From assembly GCF_003730295.1 (NCBI RefSeq), contig NZ_QTSZ01000041.1, positions 62,001 to 126,000 of the forward strand: a DNA stretch of 64,000 nt. The letters run 5' to 3'. Numbering within the stretch: the first letter of the stretch is position 1; each line of letters opens with the position of its first letter. Shown piece by piece: positions 7,296-16,584 of this stretch. Source of the DNA: Ornithinibacillus gellani. GTDB taxonomy: Bacteria > Bacillota > Bacilli > Bacillales > Amphibacillaceae. A model generated the notes under the pieces. The model was not told the DNA's origin and did not search any database. It was given only the letters and a program-made list of their open reading frames with translations. A program made the position numbers and the translations under genes.

Positions 7296-9227
7296 CTATT
7301 TTGCTGGCCAGCTTGCTGCTACTGGCAAAACCTGCGCAATGGATGAACGAATGTCCATACCAGATGGACGCATCCAAATATGAATATTGCCATGATCCGT
7401 ATTTGTTCGGATAAGACGTCCTATCCCCTGCTGTAAACGGAGCAGCATATACGGAAGCTCCACTGCTTTTACTGGATTCACTGCATGCTTTCTTTTCGCT
7501 TCAAAAACTGGATCTTTTGGCGGATATGGTAAGGAACTAATGATGACCTGACTCAACGCTTCCCCCGGTACATCCAAGCCTTCCCATAAATGATAAGAGC
7601 AAAGCACTGTCGTCAAGTTCTCCTGAAAATCCTTTACGAGCACACTAATTTCCTGATTGCCTTCAAATCGCATTGGGAAATCCCACTTCTTATCCGAAGC
7701 CCAAACTCGGAATCTATTCATTTCCTGCTCTGAGGTAAAAAGCAATAATGATCTGCCGTCCATTGCAGCCAGTTGCTCCCCAATTGCCTCCCATTTATCA
7801 GTCTCGTTCTCCTGAACATGCATGGCTATCTGCATTTGTGTATCATAATCAAAAGGAGAGGAAACGGTCATCGCTTCATAGTTTTCCAAGCCCAGACTTG
7901 CAGCTATATGGGTGAAATCACCAGCCTGTGACAGGGTAGCTGAAGAAAATACAAATGGTAGTTTCTGTGAAAACACCTCTTTTTTCAAGACGTCCTCCAC
8001 TAGCCGAGGCATGATGACGAGACTCACATCATCCTTATTTTCTTCCAGCCAAATAATCGCTTCATCATCACGGGTTAATATAGATAATGCATAGGAAAAG
8101 AATTCCAAATACTCTTCAATAATTTTCAAATGATAGGATTCCATTGTAAACAGCTCAGCATCGAAAACAAGCTGTTCCAAAAGCTGCTCAACCAGTTTAC
8201 CCATTTGTCTTGCCACATCAAATAAGGCGGGATTCGGTTGAACTTCCAGTCGATTCGACCCTGCTATCGTTTTGGCATGCTGCTGTAAGGCACGGAACCA
8301 GGATTCCTGCATATCCAGAATCTGCTCCATTACAACTAATGTTTCCTCACGTACATCCTGTCCCATGTATCCCGTCATCACATTTGTCAATGTATCCCGG
8401 TCAATCCGATAGGTTAGACCTTTTTGTGCAGCAAATTCCAATAAGTGACCTTCATCAAAAATGACGCAGCTCGCTTCTGGTAATAACGGCAGCTGCCCCT
8501 CTCGTTTACGTGATTCCTTCGTCCATATATGCTCCATATAAAAATCATGCGAGCAGATAATTAAATCCTCAGCGTGACGGTAATACTCCCTGTTTAATGT
8601 CTGCCCGCTACGATGGCGCCATTCGCATGTTGCACATTGCTGCAAAGGATCCCATGCAATCTGTTCCCACGCTTCATTAGAAACCCATGGATATTCTTTA
8701 CGATCCCCATATCTTTCAAAGCGTTGTAAGGAACCACCAGAGTCAAACACAAAATCCGGAATGGCATCATGCACCCGAAGAATGGATTCATCTGTCGTCG
8801 ATGCCGCCAATGGATCTAACTTTTTCATACAAACGTATTGTTCTCTTGCCTTTGCCAAACGAATATCAATATCCAAACCAAGCGCCTGCTCCAGCTTTTC
8901 GATATCGCCACCCTTTTTTACAAGTTGTTCAATGAGTGATTCGTCTGCACAGGAAATAATTGCAGGCTTTCGTTGATAGCGAGCATAGCAAATGGCATAC
9001 AACAAATAAACGAGTGTCTTGCCCGTGCCAACACCCGCTTCAGCAAAGATTGTTTTTTTATGCTTAAATGCTTGTTCTAATTGAAAGGCCATATAAATCT
9101 GTTCATCGCGTAGCTCATAACCTTGTTCAGGTAAAATATCATAAAAGACATCACCGACATAGTCACCCAATCGGTCAAAAAAATTCTCTGTTTTATCCAC
9201 CGTAAACGGCAATGCACGTTTTCTCAT
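7296..9227 (-). CDS. ypvA: DinG/XPD-type DNA helicase YpvA
   Basis: A 643-residue superfamily 2 helicase with 5'-3' polarity expected for the DinG/XPD group. Walker A EAGVGTGKT is at 63-71 and the DEAH-box variant DEGH at 258-261. Cysteines at 132, 198, 201 and 225 lie where the iron-sulphur cluster domain is inserted between them. The C-terminal half has helicase motifs IV-VI, ending with QQGIGRLIRT (about 602-611). Length matches Bacillus YpvA (about 640). The ATL gene lies about 95 bases upstream on the same strand, so both DNA-repair genes may be co-expressed. Confidence 0.9.
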   Translation of the reverse strand: MRKRALPFTVDKTENFFDRLGDYVGDVFYDILPEQGYELRDEQIYMAFQLEQAFKHKKTIFAEAGVGTGKTLVYLLYAICYARYQRKPAIISCADESLIEQLVKKGGDIEKLEQALGLDIDIRLAKAREQYVCMKKLDPLAASTTDESILRVHDAIPDFVFDSGGSLQRFERYGDRKEYPWVSNEAWEQIAWDPLQQCATCEWRHRSGQTLNREYYRHAEDLIICSHDFYMEHIWTKESRKREGQLPLLPEASCVIFDEGHLLEFAAQKGLTYRIDRDTLTNVMTGYMGQDVREETLVVMEQILDMQESWFRALQQHAKTIAGSNRLEVQPNPALFDVARQMGKLVEQLLEQLVFDAELFTMESYHLKIIEEYLEFFSYALSILTRDDEAIIWLEENKDDVSLVIMPRLVEDVLKKEVFSQKLPFVFSSATLSQAGDFTHIAASLGLENYEAMTVSSPFDYDTQMQIAMHVQENETDKWEAIGEQLAAMDGRSLLLFTSEQEMNRFRVWASDKKWDFPMRFEGNQEISVLVKDFQENLTTVLCSYHLWEGLDVPGEALSQVIISSLPYPPKDPVFEAKRKHAVNPVKAVELPYMLLRLQQGIGRLIRTNTDHGNIHIWMRPSGMDIRSSIAQVLPVAASWPAK

Positions 9228-9321
9228 TCGTTCTAAAACTCCCCATCTGCTTTTCGTTGCTTTGCTATTATACTAGCAAGGCATGCAAATGTTCAAACGA
9301 CATCGCCCCTTTACTGGACAA

Positions 9322-9654
9322 TTAGATCAAATCATCCACATGGATGATTTCTTCCGGTATATATTCATATCTATTCATATCAATTTTTCCGTGCAGACCA
9401 AACAGAATCCCTTCATCGACCAAAAGATCCCGCTGCCTGATACCTGCATCCGATTTTAATGTAATTCGTCCTTCCTTATTCACAACCCGCTGCCATGGCA
9501 AGTCATATTTTGCACTCATGGAATGTAAAATTCTTGATACTTGTCTAGCAGCACGGGGGTTTCCTGCTGTTCGAGCTACCTGTCCATAAGACATGACATG
9601 CCCCTTTGGAATTTGTTGTATCACTTGAATTACCTGTTTCGTAAATGGCTGCAT
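9322..9654 (-). CDS. alkyltransferase-like (ATL) DNA-binding protein
   Basis: A 110-residue homologue of the DNA-binding domain of O6-alkylguanine-DNA methyltransferase. The alkyl-acceptor motif PCHRV is replaced by PWQRV, with Trp54 in the cysteine's place, the hallmark of ATL proteins. These bind O6-alkylguanine, flip it and recruit nucleotide excision repair but do not transfer the alkyl group. The helix-turn-helix SYGQVARTAGNPRAARQVS (22-40) includes the arginine finger region. ATG 9654 follows GGAGATGTGATC. Upstream of ypvA on the same strand. Confidence 0.9.
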   Translation of the reverse strand: MQPFTKQVIQVIQQIPKGHVMSYGQVARTAGNPRAARQVSRILHSMSAKYDLPWQRVVNKEGRITLKSDAGIRQRDLLVDEGILFGLHGKIDMNRYEYIPEEIIHVDDLI

Positions 9655-9780
9655 GTGATCACATCTCCTCCATGTACCTTTTCATCATCTCCTTCTATTT
9701 TAGGATAAAAAAGGTTACATGAACAAGCTGAATCCATAATTCCGGAAAAGCATAGGTATGGTTTATACCTTAAGCGCACG

Positions 9781-9807
9781 AAAAAAGCATCCTACATGGG
9801 ATGCTTT
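9781..9807 (-). terminator. terminator of the secreted-protein operon
   Basis: AAAGCATCC pairs with GGATGCTTT, followed by six T on the minus strand. Confidence 0.8.
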
Positions 9808-9814
9808 GGTTGAT

Positions 9815-10447
9815 TTAGGCGTCTGTTTCTGCATTGGTTTCTTTATCTTCTTCACTGGTACCATTACTTTCCTGGTCCTTATCATTTCCCTGCTTTACTT
9901 CGGTTTGGCTCTCCTGTTCATCCTTTGGCGTGTCCGCTGGCGAATCTGTTTTTTCATTCGTTTCTTTATCCTGATCCGCTTTTTGTTTGGAACGAATAGG
10001 TGCCTTCACCTCATTCATTTGCTGAATGGCCTGCTGCAGAATCTGGTCAAAAGCAGTTCTAACTTCTTCTTGAGCACTTCCAATATCCAGCTCCATTTCG
10101 GAAAGCAATGCTTCTGCATGCGCTTGAAGCATTTGAATCCGTTTCTCTTTTTCGTCGGCAGTAAATGCTGCCAAATCAGCTTGCACCGCTTCCATTTTCC
10201 CTTGTAGCGCTTCCTTTAGTCTTGCCGTCTGCTTTTCCTGTTCCTTTGTAATCGCTTCGTCTATATCCTCGATGGATGCTGTTGTTTTTTGCTGCAGCCA
10301 ATCGACAAAAAGGGTGCGAATATCCTCATTTGCAAATGCAAATGTAACACCGCCACCAGCTAACACAGTCACAAGCATCACCATCACAATCAGCTTTTTC
10401 AATGCGGATGTATTCGATTGTCCATGCTTTTCCTTTCTGCTGATCAT
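9815..10447 (-). CDS. secreted or membrane-anchored coiled-coil protein, unknown
   Basis: Product of 210 residues: a basic N-terminus, hydrophobic segment (about 18-38, ending AGGGVTFAFANED), a helical middle rich in Q, E and A, and an extremely polar tail (about 150-210) of D, E, K, Q, T and S. Start ATG 10447 follows GGAGG; the upstream frame to 10510 lacks one. The mature N-terminus aligns with that of the next gene upstream (N.D, then W, then S[VI]E.ID), so the two look like paralogues. Third gene of a three-gene operon of exported proteins. No family recognised. Confidence 0.65.
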   Translation of the reverse strand: MISRKEKHGQSNTSALKKLIVMVMLVTVLAGGGVTFAFANEDIRTLFVDWLQQKTTASIEDIDEAITKEQEKQTARLKEALQGKMEAVQADLAAFTADEKEKRIQMLQAHAEALLSEMELDIGSAQEEVRTAFDQILQQAIQQMNEVKAPIRSKQKADQDKETNEKTDSPADTPKDEQESQTEVKQGNDKDQESNGTSEEDKETNAETDA

Positions 10448-10513
10448 TGTATTTCCTCCATATGGAAATACTGAGGCTCCGGATAGAGGAAGAGCCCCAG
10501 TATGACACACAAA

Positions 10514-11293
10514 TTAATTACCCATTTTTTCGATAGCTGCATCCATTGCAGACTTGGCTTGTTCGGTCAAATTGTTGGCAGCCGCTACAATCAGAGCTTT
10601 TTGTTCATCTACTAGATTGCCAATAATCGCTTCAATTGATTCTGTCAAATCTTCCACTGCCCAATCTACTTGATTTTGGAGGTTACGAACAGTTATTTCC
10701 TCTTGAACTGCTACTTCAGCAGCCAATGCCTCCTGTGCAGCTTGAATGGCTTCCTCCAGCTCAGATACAGCTACATCTCTTGCCGTGTTAATATCACCTG
10801 TCAGCTGTGCTATAGCTTCTTCTCCTAAAGCACCAGTGTGCTCCTGCAAATCATTTTCAGCGTAGGCAGCTGCCGCATCTGTAGCCGCACCAATTTGGAA
10901 ATAACCGTCCAGCATCACGTTATAATATTGTAATCCTATATTAGCCAAAATTTCTGCTTCCGCTGCATCCAAGTCCCCTAAATGCTTCAGCTTTGCATTG
11001 ACGATTTCCTCTAGTGATTCGCCTGTAGCTGTTTCCCTGGATAAATCAATCTCAGCAGAAATTTCATTTTTCAAGTTTTCATATTCCGTATTCCATGTAT
11101 CCAGTGCATCATCCAAATACGCATTGGTTTGTTGGTCAATCCGTTCAACAGATTCACCAAAGAGACCATTATACCACTGCTTTAATGCAGCACCTGCATC
11201 CGTATTCGCCAGTGCAAAACCCGCTCCTGAAAAGGCAATGCCTGCAGCCACAACACCTGCTACAACCTTTGTTTTTACTTTTCCAAATTTCAT
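10514..11293 (-). CDS. secreted helical protein, unknown
   Basis: Product of 259 residues with a clear Sec signal peptide (KTKVVAGVVAAGIAFSG then ALA, cleavage near residue 30) followed by an almost entirely helical, acidic, Ala/Glu-rich mature protein with no cysteines and a predicted coiled-coil character. ATG 11293 follows GAGGGG at nine bases; a TTG six bases upstream is less well placed. Middle gene of the operon, 66 bases from the next. Similar at its mature N-terminus to the 9815 product. Possibly a cell-wall or biofilm-matrix component, but nothing in the sequence proves it. Confidence 0.65.
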   Translation of the reverse strand: MKFGKVKTKVVAGVVAAGIAFSGAGFALANTDAGAALKQWYNGLFGESVERIDQQTNAYLDDALDTWNTEYENLKNEISAEIDLSRETATGESLEEIVNAKLKHLGDLDAAEAEILANIGLQYYNVMLDGYFQIGAATDAAAAYAENDLQEHTGALGEEAIAQLTGDINTARDVAVSELEEAIQAAQEALAAEVAVQEEITVRNLQNQVDWAVEDLTESIEAIIGNLVDEQKALIVAAANNLTEQAKSAMDAAIEKMGN

Positions 11294-11323
11294 TCCCAAT
11301 TACCCCTCTCATTTTATAGACAT

Positions 11324-11761
11324 TTAGTTGTTTTCCAACCACTCCGTCAAAAAGTCAACTACATCTGTTCTGATTTCTTCTTCGATTTGTTTCTTTTTGT
11401 TTCTCTCATAATCATCGAAGCTACTTTCTCCCAAGATGTTTTTCATGTCTGCCAGTTGAGAAAGGTAATCATGCTTGTACGTTCCCAGATCATTAGTTGC
11501 ATCACCAGCAATCCATTGAGAGAATGGAATGAGGTCCGTTTCGCTTCCCCCCATAGACAGCTGCGTTTGATCCCAAACCGCTTGGTGTAGCGCAGTATAA
11601 TCCAAATCATGATTCCATTCGATATCGGCATAATCCTCTAACAATGCCTGATAGGTGTTTGTTCCTGTTGCTCCTCCTGGTTGTGCGCTAATATAAACCG
11701 TCGCAAACGCTGTCAGAAAGCAAATAGATATGAAACCGAGCAAGAACTTTCTCACTATCAC
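11324..11761 (-). CDS. small secreted protein, first gene of operon
   Basis: Product of 145 residues with a signal peptide (LLGFISICFLTAFATVYISA, cleavage near 26) and a Trp- and Tyr-rich acidic mature part ending in charged residues. GTG 11761 lies after AAAGGA; GTG 11755 is an equally possible start. It precedes the other two exported-protein genes by about 30 bases. No family recognised; all three lack LPXTG anchors and lipoboxes. Confidence 0.6.
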   Translation of the reverse strand: MIVRKFLLGFISICFLTAFATVYISAQPGGATGTNTYQALLEDYADIEWNHDLDYTALHQAVWDQTQLSMGGSETDLIPFSQWIAGDATNDLGTYKHDYLSQLADMKNILGESSFDDYERNKKKQIEEEIRTDVVDFLTEWLENN

Positions 11762-12139
11762 CTATCCTTTCATAGGAATTTATGTTCAACTATGTCACAT
11801 CAATACCTCGCAATCACTATATTAACAGAAAAATCGAAATCTTAAATCAGTACTTTATACCATTTCATAGATAGTCCAAAAGATTAGAATTCGACAATAT
11901 TCGAGTGCATTCTTTGTCGTTATTTTGCTGAAGGTAGGTAAAAGGATGGAGGTTTACGAAGATACCTTGATGAAGTGTTCTGTGTACCATCATCCGATAA
12001 AACTACTCCTTGATACATAGGAGGTAATCACTAGAAACAATAGGACATTTGATTCAATCGTGCATTTGCTTTTGTCGAATGATTTATTTTCAGGATAGAA
12101 TACAGTACTCTAGTACCGTTTTATCCTATGAAATAAAAT
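11762..12139. other. intergenic region upstream of the secreted operon
   Basis: Between the secreted operon and the htpG terminator. AGGATA at 12092 pairs with TATCCT ending at 12127, with inner GTAC/GTAC pairing, giving a strong imperfect hairpin with no T-tract. No confident promoter or gene was seen. Confidence 0.4.
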
Positions 12140-12173
12140 AGCCCTGCCCATGTATTTACACATGAACAGGGCT
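12140..12173 (-). terminator. htpG terminator
   Basis: AGCCCTG(C)CCATGT pairs with ACATGAACAGGGCT, followed by an A/T-rich tract on the minus strand. Confidence 0.8.
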
Positions 12174-12185
12174 GCTTATTTAAAT

Positions 12186-14066
12186 TTAGTCCATCACTTT
12201 ACAGATGTCATTGGTAAATGCGACGGGGTCTTCCACAGGCAGTCCTTCAATTAGCAATGCCTGATTATACAATAAGTTGGTATAAAGCATTACTTTGTCT
12301 TTATCTTCTTCCAATGCTCTTTTTAATGAATCAAAGACGGCATGTTCACTATTGATTTCCAGTATTTTATCTGCTTGAATTTGTTCATTATTTGGCATGG
12401 CGTTTAAGATCTTTTCCATTTCTATGGAAATATCACCATCTGCCGTTAAACAAACAGGATGTGATTTCAAGCGTTTGGAGATGCGAACATCTTTTACCTT
12501 ACCTGTAAGTGCCTCTTTCATCATATCGAATAATGCTTGATTATCCTTTGTTTCTTTTTCGGCAGATGCTTTATCTGCCTCATCGTCAATGCCAAGATCA
12601 CCACTGGAAACGGACTTGAATTCCTTTTCGTCGTAATTCATTAGCATGCGGATGGCAAACTCATCCACATCCTCCGTGAAATAAAGGATTTCATATCCTT
12701 TATCCGCTACAAGCTCTGTCTGCGGCAGCTTTTCTATTCGTTCAATAGATTCACCAGCAGCATAATATATATACTTTTGATCCTCTTTCATCCGTCCCAC
12801 GTATTCAGCTAAAGAGACAAGCTTGTTTTCTGTGGAAGAATGGAATAATAGAAGATCCTGCAAATCTGCTTTATTTGCACCAAAGTCACTATAAACGCCA
12901 TATTTCAACTGACGACCGAATGTATGATAAAACTTTTCATACGTTTCCCGATCGTTTTTAAGCATATTTTGTAATGCCGTTTTTATTTTCCGATTAATAT
13001 TTTTTGCAATCAGATTCAATTGACGATCCTGTTGCAGCATTTCCCGTGAAATATTTAGTGATAGATCATCTGAATCTACCATACCTTTTACGAAGCTGAA
13101 ATGATCTGGTAATAAGTCTGCACATTTCTCCATAATGAGCACACCATTCGCATATAATTCCAGACCTTTTTCATATTCCTTGGAATAATAGTCATATGGC
13201 ATTGTTTCAGGGATATAAAGAATCGCATGGTAGCTAATGTTCCCATCAACATGTGTATGAATATGCTTTAGTGGCGTATCAAATCCGTAATGCTTTTCCT
13301 GGTAAAAGTTTTGGTAATCTTCATCTGTTAGCTCATTTTTATTTTTACGCCAAATGGGGACCATGCTATTTACCGTTTCTTCCTCCACATAGTCCACATA
13401 CTCATCCGCTTCATCATCCTTTGGCTTACTTTTGGTGATGTCCATTTTAATCGGATAACGGATGAAATCAGAATACTTCTTGATAATCGACTGTAAGGAA
13501 TGTGTTTCTAAATAGGCATCATAATTTTCTTCTTCGGTATTGTCTTTTATTTTCAATACAATTTCCGTTCCTATTTCAGCCTTTTCAGCAGGTATGATGG
13601 TGTATCCGTCCGCACCTTCAGACTCCCAGCGAAAAGCTTCTTCACTTCCGAGTGCACGGCTAGTTACGGTTACCGTATCTGCGACCATGAATGCTGCATA
13701 AAAACCTACACCAAACTGACCAATGATGTCATAGCCGTCTTTTTTCTCATTTTCATTTTTGAAAGCAAGCGAGCCACTACGAGCAATGGTACCAAGATTG
13801 CTTTCCAATTCTTCCTTGGTCATGCCAATACCAGTATCCGTAACGGTTAGCAGTCGTTCCGCTTCATTCGTTGTAATTTTTATGTAGTAATCATCTTGAT
13901 TAAACGTTAATGAATCATCTGTTAAAGCTTTGTAGTATATTTTGTCAATTGCATCACTTGCATTGGAAATCAACTCGCGCAGAAATACTTCCTTCTGTGA
14001 GTAAATGGAATTAATCATTAACTCTAGCAAGCGCTTCGATTCTGCCTGAAATTGCTTTTTTTCCAT
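12186..14066 (-). CDS. htpG: molecular chaperone HtpG (Hsp90)
   Basis: Bacterial Hsp90 of 626 residues, the usual length. The GHKL ATP-binding site shows [12 protein letters not shown] (near 31-42), DTGIGM, and [15 protein letters not shown] 14066 follows AAGGAG; the longer frame to 14126 would place the operator inside the gene. A CIRCE-like element lies 47 bases upstream, so control by the HrcA repressor is expected, unlike Bacillus subtilis where htpG is not in the HrcA regulon. Confidence 0.95.
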   Translation of the reverse strand: MEKKQFQAESKRLLELMINSIYSQKEVFLRELISNASDAIDKIYYKALTDDSLTFNQDDYYIKITTNEAERLLTVTDTGIGMTKEELESNLGTIARSGSLAFKNENEKKDGYDIIGQFGVGFYAAFMVADTVTVTSRALGSEEAFRWESEGADGYTIIPAEKAEIGTEIVLKIKDNTEEENYDAYLETHSLQSIIKKYSDFIRYPIKMDITKSKPKDDEADEYVDYVEEETVNSMVPIWRKNKNELTDEDYQNFYQEKHYGFDTPLKHIHTHVDGNISYHAILYIPETMPYDYYSKEYEKGLELYANGVLIMEKCADLLPDHFSFVKGMVDSDDLSLNISREMLQQDRQLNLIAKNINRKIKTALQNMLKNDRETYEKFYHTFGRQLKYGVYSDFGANKADLQDLLLFHSSTENKLVSLAEYVGRMKEDQKYIYYAAGESIERIEKLPQTELVADKGYEILYFTEDVDEFAIRMLMNYDEKEFKSVSSGDLGIDDEADKASAEKETKDNQALFDMMKEALTGKVKDVRISKRLKSHPVCLTADGDISIEMEKILNAMPNNEQIQADKILEINSEHAVFDSLKRALEEDKDKVMLYTNLLYNQALLIEGLPVEDPVAFTNDICKVMD

Positions 14067-14109
14067 GAAAAATCTACTCCTTTGCCATTTTCCTTTTTTC
14101 ATAAAGTAA

Positions 14110-14142
14110 CGATTAGCACTCGCCATACTAGAGTGATAATCG
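14110..14142 (-). promoter_or_regulatory. CIRCE operator (HrcA) of htpG
   Basis: TTAGCACTC (14113-14121), nine bases, GAGTGATAA (14131-14139): one mismatch from the CIRCE consensus TTAGCACTC-N9-GAGTGCTAA. The dyad extends three bases outward on each side (CGA/TCG). It sits just downstream of the promoter, over the expected start of transcription. Confidence 0.9.
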
Positions 14143-14151
14143 CTACTTCAT

Positions 14152-14181
14152 TTCATACCATATTCTGCTTTGTTATGTCAA
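14152..14181 (-). promoter_or_regulatory. sigma-A promoter of htpG
   Basis: TTGACA (14176-14181), 18 bases, TATGAA (14152-14157) on the minus strand, immediately before the CIRCE dyad. Confidence 0.75.
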
Positions 14182-14217
14182 AGGATTGCATTGAAAAATC
14201 AGCAGTATAGATGTTTT

Positions 14218-15270
14218 TTAATTTAGTAATACATTATCCTTACTATAGATTTCAATTTTATATGGATCCTTTTTAATAGAATCATCTACTTCTTCTGAAT
14301 GGATAAATGCATGGATTTCCATTTCAATTTGATCCACTAGCTCCTCTACATCTGAATAGCTTGACGGAACAGAGGTAGTAATCGTTAATGTCAGTGGTGA
14401 TGGGTAAAACGAATAACCCACCCCAACTACGTTAAAGTCTTTCTTGCCAATTAAACCTTCGGCAATCGTTGAGATTATCGGAGCCCATCTCATTTCTGCC
14501 TCTTGTTTAGCAGGATCCGTTTTATAAATTTCAATAGAAAAGCCTTCCAGATTTTTCTCGTCCAGCAATCCTTCAATCAATTGCTTTATTTCTGCATCCC
14601 TCGTTTCGGTTATTGGTAACTCCAGCGGAATAAATTTTTCAAGATTATTGATCCTTACAGGGGCTGAAAAAATTTGATAGCCTTCAGCTGTTAACCTTTG
14701 CATAATTTCATTTTCTATTTCCCTGCTCAATTGGATGTTTTTTTCAATCTTCTTTTGTTCTGACTTTGGTATATCTGCTAACGGATCTGTTGGCATACTG
14801 CGTGATACTTTTATTGTATAAGCATCCATCCCAATCGAGTGCAGTTTTTGTTCGGCGGCCAGCTTCACTTCCGCTTTCACCTTATTAACATAATCCTCAT
14901 CACCTTGAATTTCGATACCTATCGTTTTAGTTGCTACACTTAGCTGGAATCTATCCACTTGATAGCCTAATTCGGTTAAGTCTTCCTCGATGATTTCCAG
15001 TATGGATGAATCCTTTTCGAATAACATATTTAACACGGGGATTTTTGCCAATACTGCTGAAACACCCGGTAGATAAAATGCCGAGCCGATTAACAAAGCA
15101 ACACAGAGTACGAGCGATACGCCAACATAAAGGAGCTTGTTACTTTTCTTCTTCATTTGGTAATTACCTTTTATTTCTCCAAACACTTTATGTTTGATCC
15201 TTTCGGAAATCTCTTCCTCAAAATAATGATGATCATAATGTGCCTTCGTTTCCTTTAACATTTTATCCAT
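14218..15270 (-). CDS. DUF4030-like membrane anti-sigma factor candidate
   Basis: Product of 350 residues: a cytoplasmic N-terminus (about 1-45), one membrane helix (about 46-66, LLYVGVSLVLCVALLIGSA) and an external domain of about 280 residues made of repeated alpha/beta units typical of DUF4030 proteins. ATG 15270 overlaps the sigma-factor stop codon by eight bases, so the two are translationally coupled. The topology and coupling fit an anti-sigma factor sensing an envelope signal; that role is inferred, not shown by a known zinc-binding motif. Confidence 0.65.
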   Translation of the reverse strand: MDKMLKETKAHYDHHYFEEEISERIKHKVFGEIKGNYQMKKKSNKLLYVGVSLVLCVALLIGSAFYLPGVSAVLAKIPVLNMLFEKDSSILEIIEEDLTELGYQVDRFQLSVATKTIGIEIQGDEDYVNKVKAEVKLAAEQKLHSIGMDAYTIKVSRSMPTDPLADIPKSEQKKIEKNIQLSREIENEIMQRLTAEGYQIFSAPVRINNLEKFIPLELPITETRDAEIKQLIEGLLDEKNLEGFSIEIYKTDPAKQEAEMRWAPIISTIAEGLIGKKDFNVVGVGYSFYPSPLTLTITTSVPSSYSDVEELVDQIEMEIHAFIHSEEVDDSIKKDPYKIEIYSKDNVLLN

Positions 15271-15838
15271 CCAGATCACCTCCACCTATAGATATCCATT
15301 TTTGTTTGAGCTTCATTCTTCCACGAACAAGTCGTGTTTTGACTGTATTTGCATTCATTTGTAACGTCTTACTAATATCATCAATTTTTTGATCATGGAA
15401 ATAATATAAAATTAAAACTTCGCGATATTTTATTTTTAAGGAAAAAATAGCCTGTAAAAGTTGCTCCTTTTGATTCTTTTCCATATATGCTTGCTCTGGT
15501 GTATGATTACTCGCAAAGTTGGTTATGTATTTAACTGGATGCATAAACTGGGTAAATTTGTTTTTATGTAAGGAATCCTTCGCTGTGTTCACGGTTATTC
15601 GATAAATCCAAGTTGAAATAGCCGCATCTCCACGATATTTATCCAGATGTTTATAACATTTTATAAATACCTCTTGCGTGATATCTTCAGCAGACCCATG
15701 ATTTTTTACAAATGAAAAAGCAAGTAAATATACTTTTTTGGAGTACAGATTCATTAATTCTTCCAATACTTCCTCTGCATCCTTTTCCATTGAATGTTCA
15801 TTGCTATACGAAAAAGCAACTTCATTGTGCCGCTCCAT
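15263..15838 (-). CDS. ECF RNA polymerase sigma factor
   Basis: Product of 191 residues with region 2 (AFSFVKNHGSAEDITQEVF, about 40-58, then TWIYRITVNTAKD) and region 4 (YREVLILYYFHDQKIDDIS, then TVKTRLVRGRMKL). Length is normal for an ECF factor. ATG 15838 follows a G-rich ribosome binding site. The downstream membrane protein is its likely anti-sigma factor. An ECF-type promoter upstream suggests that it activates its own operon. Confidence 0.9.
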   Translation of the reverse strand: MERHNEVAFSYSNEHSMEKDAEEVLEELMNLYSKKVYLLAFSFVKNHGSAEDITQEVFIKCYKHLDKYRGDAAISTWIYRITVNTAKDSLHKNKFTQFMHPVKYITNFASNHTPEQAYMEKNQKEQLLQAIFSLKIKYREVLILYYFHDQKIDDISKTLQMNANTVKTRLVRGRMKLKQKWISIGGGDLDG

Positions 15839-15866
15839 TTCGTCTCCCCCCCATCTTTCAATTATT

Positions 15867-15895
15867 TAGACATGAATGGTCAAATTAAAGTTTCA
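15867..15895 (-). promoter_or_regulatory. candidate autoregulated ECF promoter
   Basis: On the minus strand TGAAAC (15890-15895), 17 bases, TGTCTA (15867-15872). TGAAAC is the shared -35 of Bacillus ECF promoters and the -10 has the GTC core. It lies about 30 bases before the sigma-factor start. Confidence 0.6.
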
Positions 15896-15984
15896 TTTTT
15901 CTTAAAAAAATTTAATGTATCCTAAAAAATGATGTGTGGAATATATAAATGAAAGATTAATACAAGGAAATTGCTTACAAAACA

Positions 15985-16058
15985 AAAGCCCCCATCTATG
16001 ATGCATAATAGGATGACATAACTTTATCTTCCCGTAGAAGCATCATATTGGGGGCTTT
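15985..16058 (-). terminator. long terminator hairpin after the 16091 gene
   Basis: AAAGCCCCCATCTATGATGC pairs with GCATCATATTGGGGGCTTT around a 35-base loop; TTTTGTTTTG follows on the minus strand. Confidence 0.8.
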
Positions 16059-16090
16059 ACATACAGTTGTTTTTAAGAGATTTCATCTAC

Positions 16091-16561
16091 CTAATCCCAA
16101 TAATTATAAATGATTTCGCCAACTGTTTTAGGTTGCCAATACCATATTTCTTCCAGTTCTTCTGCGCTTAGCTGATGTGTCAGCGGTAATGGATCCTTTT
16201 TATTTTCGGGGCGGATGACAACAGGTGCATCCAATTCCGCTTTACTAACAACATGATAATACGGTCGAAATAGTCCGGCAAGTGCCTCTTCATCAATAAA
16301 ATGAAAACCACCATCTTGCATACGGTCAGCAAAAGCCAAAAATGGATAGGCAGCATTCAATAATAAAAAGTACGCTTTCTGAAAAATTTCTACTCGTACT
16401 ACCTCATAATTGGTATCGATGGCTTGTGCTTGATAGGATAATACTTTACCACCATTCGGCACCAAAACGGCATAACAAATTTTCTTAAATGTATTGACGT
16501 CTGGTTCTTCCATGACATCATCTGCAGCCTGAAACCCTGTTACTCCACGGAGTAATAACAT
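16091..16561 (-). CDS. conserved hypothetical protein after cvfC
   Basis: Soluble protein of 156 residues with no signal peptide or membrane segment. It has a central alpha/beta region (KKICYAVLVPNGGKVLS) and a Trp/Tyr-rich acidic C-terminus (EIWYWQPKTVGEIIYNYWD). ATG 16561 follows GAGGGGGAAAAGGA, only 23 bases from the CvfC gene, and a terminator closes the pair. No family recognised; a shared role with CvfC is possible. Confidence 0.6.
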   Translation of the reverse strand: MLLLRGVTGFQAADDVMEEPDVNTFKKICYAVLVPNGGKVLSYQAQAIDTNYEVVRVEIFQKAYFLLLNAAYPFLAFADRMQDGGFHFIDEEALAGLFRPYYHVVSKAELDAPVVIRPENKKDPLPLTHQLSAEELEEIWYWQPKTVGEIIYNYWD

Positions 16562-16584
16562 TCCTTTTCCCCCTCAAAGCAGCA

